NCBI RefSeq assembly: GCF_905404315.1
Contig: NC_066294.1
Location: 10,689,501-10,753,500 of the forward strand
Direction of reading: 5' to 3'
Length of the DNA: 64,000 nt
Source: Leptidea sinapis
Lineage: Eukaryota; Arthropoda; Insecta; Lepidoptera; Pieridae
The notes under the pieces are model-generated. The model saw nothing but the letters and a program-made list of their open reading frames with translations, was not told the origin of the DNA and did no database searches. Shown here in pieces: positions 63,659 through 64,000 of this stretch; the first letter of the stretch is position 1, and every line of letters begins with the position of its first letter. The translations under genes were made by a program, and so were the position numbers.

Positions 63659-64000
63659 AGTGTAAAAACGATACTTTATAAGTATTTGTGGCCATATATG
63701 ATTATTTAAGTGAGAAAAAATTGTGTAACTAGTATCCCTCGTAAACGCAACACACACTAACACACACTAGCATAACGGTGCTTCACTTGGTAATATCACG
63801 GCGCGGAGTCCTTCTTTTTTTACTCGTCCGTGTTTAATGGGAATACTTTTTGCACAAGATGCTGGTCAGATGCGTTTTATGCAACAACGAATCAGAAGTA
63901 TGCAAAAACTAATTGTGTATAGTATTTTTTTTATTGACGCGAGTGTTACATATTTAAATAATACACTTATCAATGGATTAAAACGCGAGATATTGTAACT

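Larger units (their letters stand above)
62284..63833. mobile_element. Nest of inverted-repeat elements
   Basis: Outer ends are inverted copies: CACGGACGAGTAAAAAAAGA at 62284 and TTTTTTACTCGTCCGTG ending at 63833, with ~170 bp of further pairing (62284-62452 with 63655-63833). A 377-bp unit at 62284-62660 has its own inverted ends. The inverted second unit (62815-62945 plus 63655-63833) is interrupted by a different foldback element at about 62950-63655. No coding frame supports a transposase. Confidence 0.7.

Noticed and set aside
1..64000. CRISPR array, LTR retrotransposon or endogenous virus
   Set aside because: No regularly spaced short direct repeats, no long direct terminal repeats with primer-binding site, and no gag, protease, integrase or envelope motifs were seen.

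Overview
The window reads as AT-rich intergenic or intronic DNA from an insect, most likely a butterfly or moth (Lepidoptera). The grounds are the repeat repertoire (poly(A)-tailed SINEs, CR1/Jockey-like and RTE-like LINE fragments, Helitrons starting TCTTCTT and ending CTAG, mariner, Tc1, maT and Harbinger-type elements), which I recognise as lepidopteran from memory, not from a search. I found no convincing host protein-coding gene, rRNA, functional tRNA gene, LTR retrotransposon or CRISPR array.

Local names used below. SINE-A: a poly(A)-tailed element of about 310 bp without a tRNA head, about 17 full or partial copies. SINE-B: tRNA-derived SINE, four copies plus a relative. tRL: a repeat that carries a 71-76 nt tRNA-like cloverleaf. 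J1 and J2: two families of 5'-truncated CR1/Jockey-type LINEs. Rep-5: a LINE-tail-like repeat. R1: an older repeat present at 1.8-2.8 kb and 56.7-57.8 kb.

Layout. 0-6 kb: SINE and LINE remnants, a 130-bp tandem duplication containing a SINE-A, and R1 copy 1. 6-13 kb: deleted mariner (7.1-7.8), J2 copy with its RT C-terminal frame (8.5-9.4), tRL (10.8), LINE C-terminal pseudogene (11.5-12.1). 13.8-15.4 kb: complete but dead Tc1 element. 16-16.8 kb: inverted pair of tRNA-Leu-like repeats, one split by a SINE-A. 17-26 kb: LINE tails, a short Helitron, Harbinger-like remnants, a 396-bp foldback MITE. 26-27.2 kb: long uninterrupted frame resembling the zinc-knuckle plus restriction-like-endonuclease end of a retroelement, beside an RTE-like tail. 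28-38.4 kb: LINE C-termini, tRL, SINE-A and SINE-B copies and foldbacks. 39.2-40.7 kb: the longest J1 copy, with the reverse transcriptase core. 42.0-44.2 kb: Harbinger-type MITE, then an apparently intact mariner, the only gene here that looks able to make a functional protein. 46.4-47.8 kb: J2 fragment abutting a Penelope-like GIY-YIG element in inverted-repeat form. 48.7-57.2 kb: J1 fragments, SINE-A, tRL, Helitron end, R1 copy 2. 58-62.2 kb: tRL, maT remnant, two Helitrons with recognisable ends, LINE C-terminus. 62.3-63.8 kb: nested inverted-repeat elements.

The genes do not form a pathway. The window is a record of successive insertions. Nesting gives relative ages: R1 and the tRNA-Leu-like pair are old, J1, J2 and SINE-A landed in them later, and the mariner at 43 kb looks youngest. 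Family names come from motifs read by eye; no database search was possible.
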